Position numbers and translations under genes: made by a program
In this document: piece by piece, positions 52,524-54,800 of the stretch
How the letters are laid out: each line of letters starts with the position of its first letter
Numbering within the stretch: position 1 is the stretch's first letter
The notes under the pieces: model-generated
Database searches by the model: none
Told to the model about the DNA's origin: nothing
The model's input: the letters and a program-made list of their open reading frames with translations, nothing else
Source: Gyrodactylus bullatarudis
Lineage: Eukaryota > Platyhelminthes > Monogenea > Gyrodactylidea > Gyrodactylidae
NCBI GenBank assembly: GCA_012064415.1
Contig: SSNU01000359.1
Location: forward strand, 1-54,800
Length of the DNA stretch: 54,800 nt
Reading direction: 5' to 3'

Positions 52524-53030
52524 AAATGATTAACCTCAAATGAGAGGAAAATTTATTAGATGTCTAGTTCATGAGTTACAAAATTATGGATAAATAAATG
52601 TATTGTGATAAAAAATAATTTTAGTATTTAGTTTAATTTTATTAAGGTTAGACTTTCAATGCTCATGGGCCTACCCTACGATTCCCTGCTACGATATACT
52701 GATGTACATTGTGCAAGATGTGTGACTTCTCCGCATACAATAAGAGATATTAAAGACTTGAGCACTTGTCCCTAGTCACCAAAAGCCTAATATATAAAGC
52801 CTAACTTGAATTAAGTGACTCATCCAAAATAGTTGATCAAGTGTGGTAAAGGCCATATAAGTAAACATTTACTAAAGGTGTTAGCCAACTTTTATTGGCT
52901 TTCCCAAATTTTTATCTTTGATTGGTTCATTCCTGTTTACGGGACTAATCGTTTGTTTAACATGAAACAATAATTATTTTTAATTTGGTAATTAATTTTT
53001 GGAAATATGTAAGAAAGAAATATATTTAAA

Positions 53031-53065
53031 ACCATATACGTATTTCTTAAAGCATCATCAGTGGC
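53031..53065 (-). ncRNA. Penelope hammerhead-like motif, left arm
   Basis: Read on the minus strand: GCCA, CTGATGA (53,061-53,055), eight bases, GAAA (53,046-53,043), TACGTA, TA, TGGT. It is identical to the right-arm motif at 54,081-54,115. The CUGAUGA and GAAA core boxes are intact; stem II is very weak. Confidence 0.5.
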
Positions 53066-54080
53066 ATTGCTTTAAAAATGATAAAAGTTAAAAGATTCAT
53101 TCAAGATAATAATTATTATAATTATAATTTACAAATAATGAAAGAAATAGTAAAAGCTGAATAAAATTAGAATGTAATATGTAAGCTGAAAAAACACCAA
53201 AACTCTCCAATAAATAGCAACAATGGAGAGAAAAGTGAAAAAGCTCACATAGGCCAGGGTAATATGAGAGAATATGTATGGTTCTTTTGAACACGCAGAT
53301 CTGGTTTAATAGTATTAATAAAGAATTTCTCTTTAGTATGTTTCTTAGCTATAAAATTTCTAGTTTTATCGGATAACGAAATGATATTTCTATCAAATAA
53401 TCCCTTAGCTATTTTATACATGGAACGTTCCATGGATTCCATTGACTTATAATACGAAGATCTATCCTTTCCTGTATTAACGAATTTACTTTCATCTGAA
53501 AGAAAATCAAACCCTGCCTTATAATAATACTCCTCATACATTATCACTATACCCTTTCCCTTATCAGGCTTAAATAAAAAGATGTTCTCATTAGACTTGA
53601 GTTCTTTAAGTGCTACAAAATGCTCTTTAGTAAGTAAACTAGATCTCAGAGGTTTGCGATAAAAACTTCGGTAAATAGATAAAAGATCAAGTTTAAACTT
53701 CTCTGTGTTTGAATCATCTTTACGGTTCTGCGTGAGCCCATATCAAACAGGAGAAACATGCTGCTTCAGTTTCGAATTTTTCCATTTTATATAAAAACCC
53801 TGGAGATGACAGCATAGATGTATGGGTCAAAGAGAAATTCTTTATTAATCTATACAAACCCAATCTATGTGTTCAAAAAAACTATTCTTATAATCTTCAA
53901 CTACCTTGGCCTATGTGAGCTTTTTCACTTTTCTCTCCACTGTCGCTATTTATTGGAGAGTTTTGGTGTTTTTTCAGCTTACATATTATTCTAATTTTAT
54001 TCATCTTTTACTATTTCTTTCATTATTTGTAAATTATTATCTTGAATGAATCTTTTAACTTTTATCATTTTTAAAGCAAT

Positions 54081-54115
54081 GCCACTGATGATGCTTTAAG
54101 AAATACGTATATGGT
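54081..54115 (+). ncRNA. Penelope hammerhead-like motif, right arm
   Basis: GCCA (54,081-54,084) pairs with TGGT (54,112-54,115) as stem I with one G-U. CTGATGA (54,085-54,091) and GAAA (54,100-54,103) are intact. Stem III is A-U plus TACGTA folding as T-A and A-T with a CG loop. Cleavage would follow TA at 54,110-54,111. The eight bases between the core boxes form at best one or two pairs, so stem II is the weak point. Hammerheads are known in the LTR-like regions of Penelope-like elements. Confidence 0.5.
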
Positions 54116-54521
54116 TTTAAATATATTTCTTTCTTACATATTTCCGAATTATGAATTTAAGTGGATACTCGGACGTTTTTGAAAAACAACGTGAATTACT
54201 CATTCATAATTGATTTTTCGTTAAATTAATTATGAAAAAAATCTTTTCCAATGTACTGATGATTACCAATTTCAACTCAAGTTTTAATAAATTCTAATAT
54301 AAAAACTAATTTTAAATCAATTTTTGCTATATGAATTTATCTCTTTCATGGGCTCATGTTTAATGATTTCCTTGCTTAAGAAGTATGACTAAATTGAAGA
54401 CAGCTTGCATAATTCAATTTTACTGAAGTTTATTAATTGAAGTTTTGAAATTTCTCAGAATGATAAAAAACCAATTTTTTCTGCGAAATTGAAGATTATT
54501 ATATCTGAATATAATTAGATG

Positions 54522-54800
54522 CGGGGACTCGCCTGCCAGGCCTGGTTTGACTCTTAACGCCAGAAAAGCAAGGCGCAAGTAGTCGCAAATTTCTCTGACT
54601 AAACTAAATTACCGTTGGCGCTGTGGGCCAGGCTGCCCTCGGCGCTGGCGGCGTCTGAGCTTGTGCGCACGACAGCCATCCTGCAGAGCAGGACCTTGTC
54701 AGCCATTTCTCGAGAGGCAAGAGTGCACTCACCTTTGCATCTGCAGAGATTACATCTTTCTGCGCAGTTGGCTTGCTTTGGATTTTGCGCTGTGTACTAT
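54522..54800. other. GC-rich terminal segment of foreign composition
   Basis: After 'atctgaatataattag' the sequence switches abruptly to about 55 percent G+C with many CpG, against under 30 percent in the preceding kilobases. It runs to the window end. It may be a mobile element, a repeat such as rDNA-linked sequence, a contaminant join or a transferred piece. Confidence 0.7.
54599..54796 (-). CDS. Small cysteine-containing open frame, uncertain
   Basis: The minus-strand frame is open from a stop at 54,799-54,797 to TAG at 54,601-54,599, 65 codons. It includes CAERCNLCRCKGEC and, from the only upstream ATG-type starts, MADKVLLCRMAV, ending SANGNLV. Base use is GC-rich and unlike every other gene in the window. 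'caaaggtgagt' inside looks like a splice donor and 'ctgctctgcag' like an acceptor, so it may be spliced or only part of an exon. I do not recognise a family with confidence. Confidence 0.3.
   Translation of the reverse strand, partial: YTAQNPKQANCAERCNLCRCKGECTLASREMADKVLLCRMAVVRTSSDAASAEGSLAHSANGNLV

Larger units (their letters stand above)
53001..54145. mobile_element. Penelope-like element remnant flanked by inverted 3'-terminal repeats
   Basis: Arms at about 53,001-53,335 and 53,818-54,145 are inverted copies: 'ggaaatatgtaagaaagaaa' opens the left arm and 'tttctttcttacatatttcc' closes the right arm. Each carries a C-terminal coding end. The right arm reads FSILYKNPGDDSIDVWVKEK and then YNLQLPWPM-stop; the left arm, on the minus strand, ends SLILPWPM-stop. 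The centre (about 53,700-53,245, minus) keeps the N-terminal reverse transcriptase block with KPDKGKGIVIMYEEYYYKAG. The catalytic RT core is missing, so it is inactive. The opposed ends may be the LTR-like repeats of a Penelope element or two copies inserted head to head. Confidence 0.75.

Overview
The window is AT-rich DNA from an animal nucleus, most likely an invertebrate. Genes are split by GT-AG introns, intergenic space and introns are packed with repeats, and the readable proteins are metazoan: a death-associated protein kinase, a secreted frizzled-type Wnt antagonist, a Ly6/uPAR protein, a C1q-domain protein and glucose-6-phosphate isomerase. The phylum cannot be fixed from the sequence. 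Minute 5' introns (26, 28, 30 and 38 bp) beside multi-kilobase 3' introns, a tRNA-derived SINE with a hammerhead ribozyme, and Penelope-like elements (PLEs) recall flatworms; a small arthropod such as a parasitic copepod is also possible.

Layout. 1-2.0 kb: Penelope and foldback debris, then a decayed hAT-like transposase cut by a SINE. 2.5-3.7 kb: a single-exon secreted cysteine-rich protein (+). 3.7-4.3 kb: an internally deleted Penelope remnant (-). 4.58-6.86 kb: a two-exon secreted collagen/C1q-like protein (+). 7.24-28.44 kb: a ten-exon DAPK-family kinase (+); its 12.2 kb intron 5 holds Penelope, mariner and foldback elements. 28.4-34.0 kb: no gene seen, only repeats, including nested hAT-type and TA-flanked MITEs. 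34.03-45.13 kb: a four-exon frizzled-related protein (-), reconstructed from exons that are mostly shadowed by spurious plus-strand ORFs. 45.70-46.16 kb: a two-exon Ly6/uPAR protein (-), head to head with glucose-6-phosphate isomerase (46.30-52.52 kb, +, seven exons, complete). 53.0-54.15 kb: a Penelope remnant flanked by about 330 bp inverted repeats. From about 54.52 kb to the end the base composition switches abruptly to GC-rich.

The genes do not form a pathway. GPI is housekeeping glycolysis; the kinase is intracellular signalling; the frizzled-related, C1q-like, Ly6 and cysteine-rich proteins are secreted or surface products.

The most interesting layer is RNA. One SINE copy carries a hammerhead ribozyme with every core element and a closed stem I. 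The 3' regions of several Penelope copies carry a second hammerhead-like motif whose stem III is kept by compensating base changes between copies. All exon joins were read by eye from splice signals, reading phase and family resemblance; none has been confirmed with transcripts.
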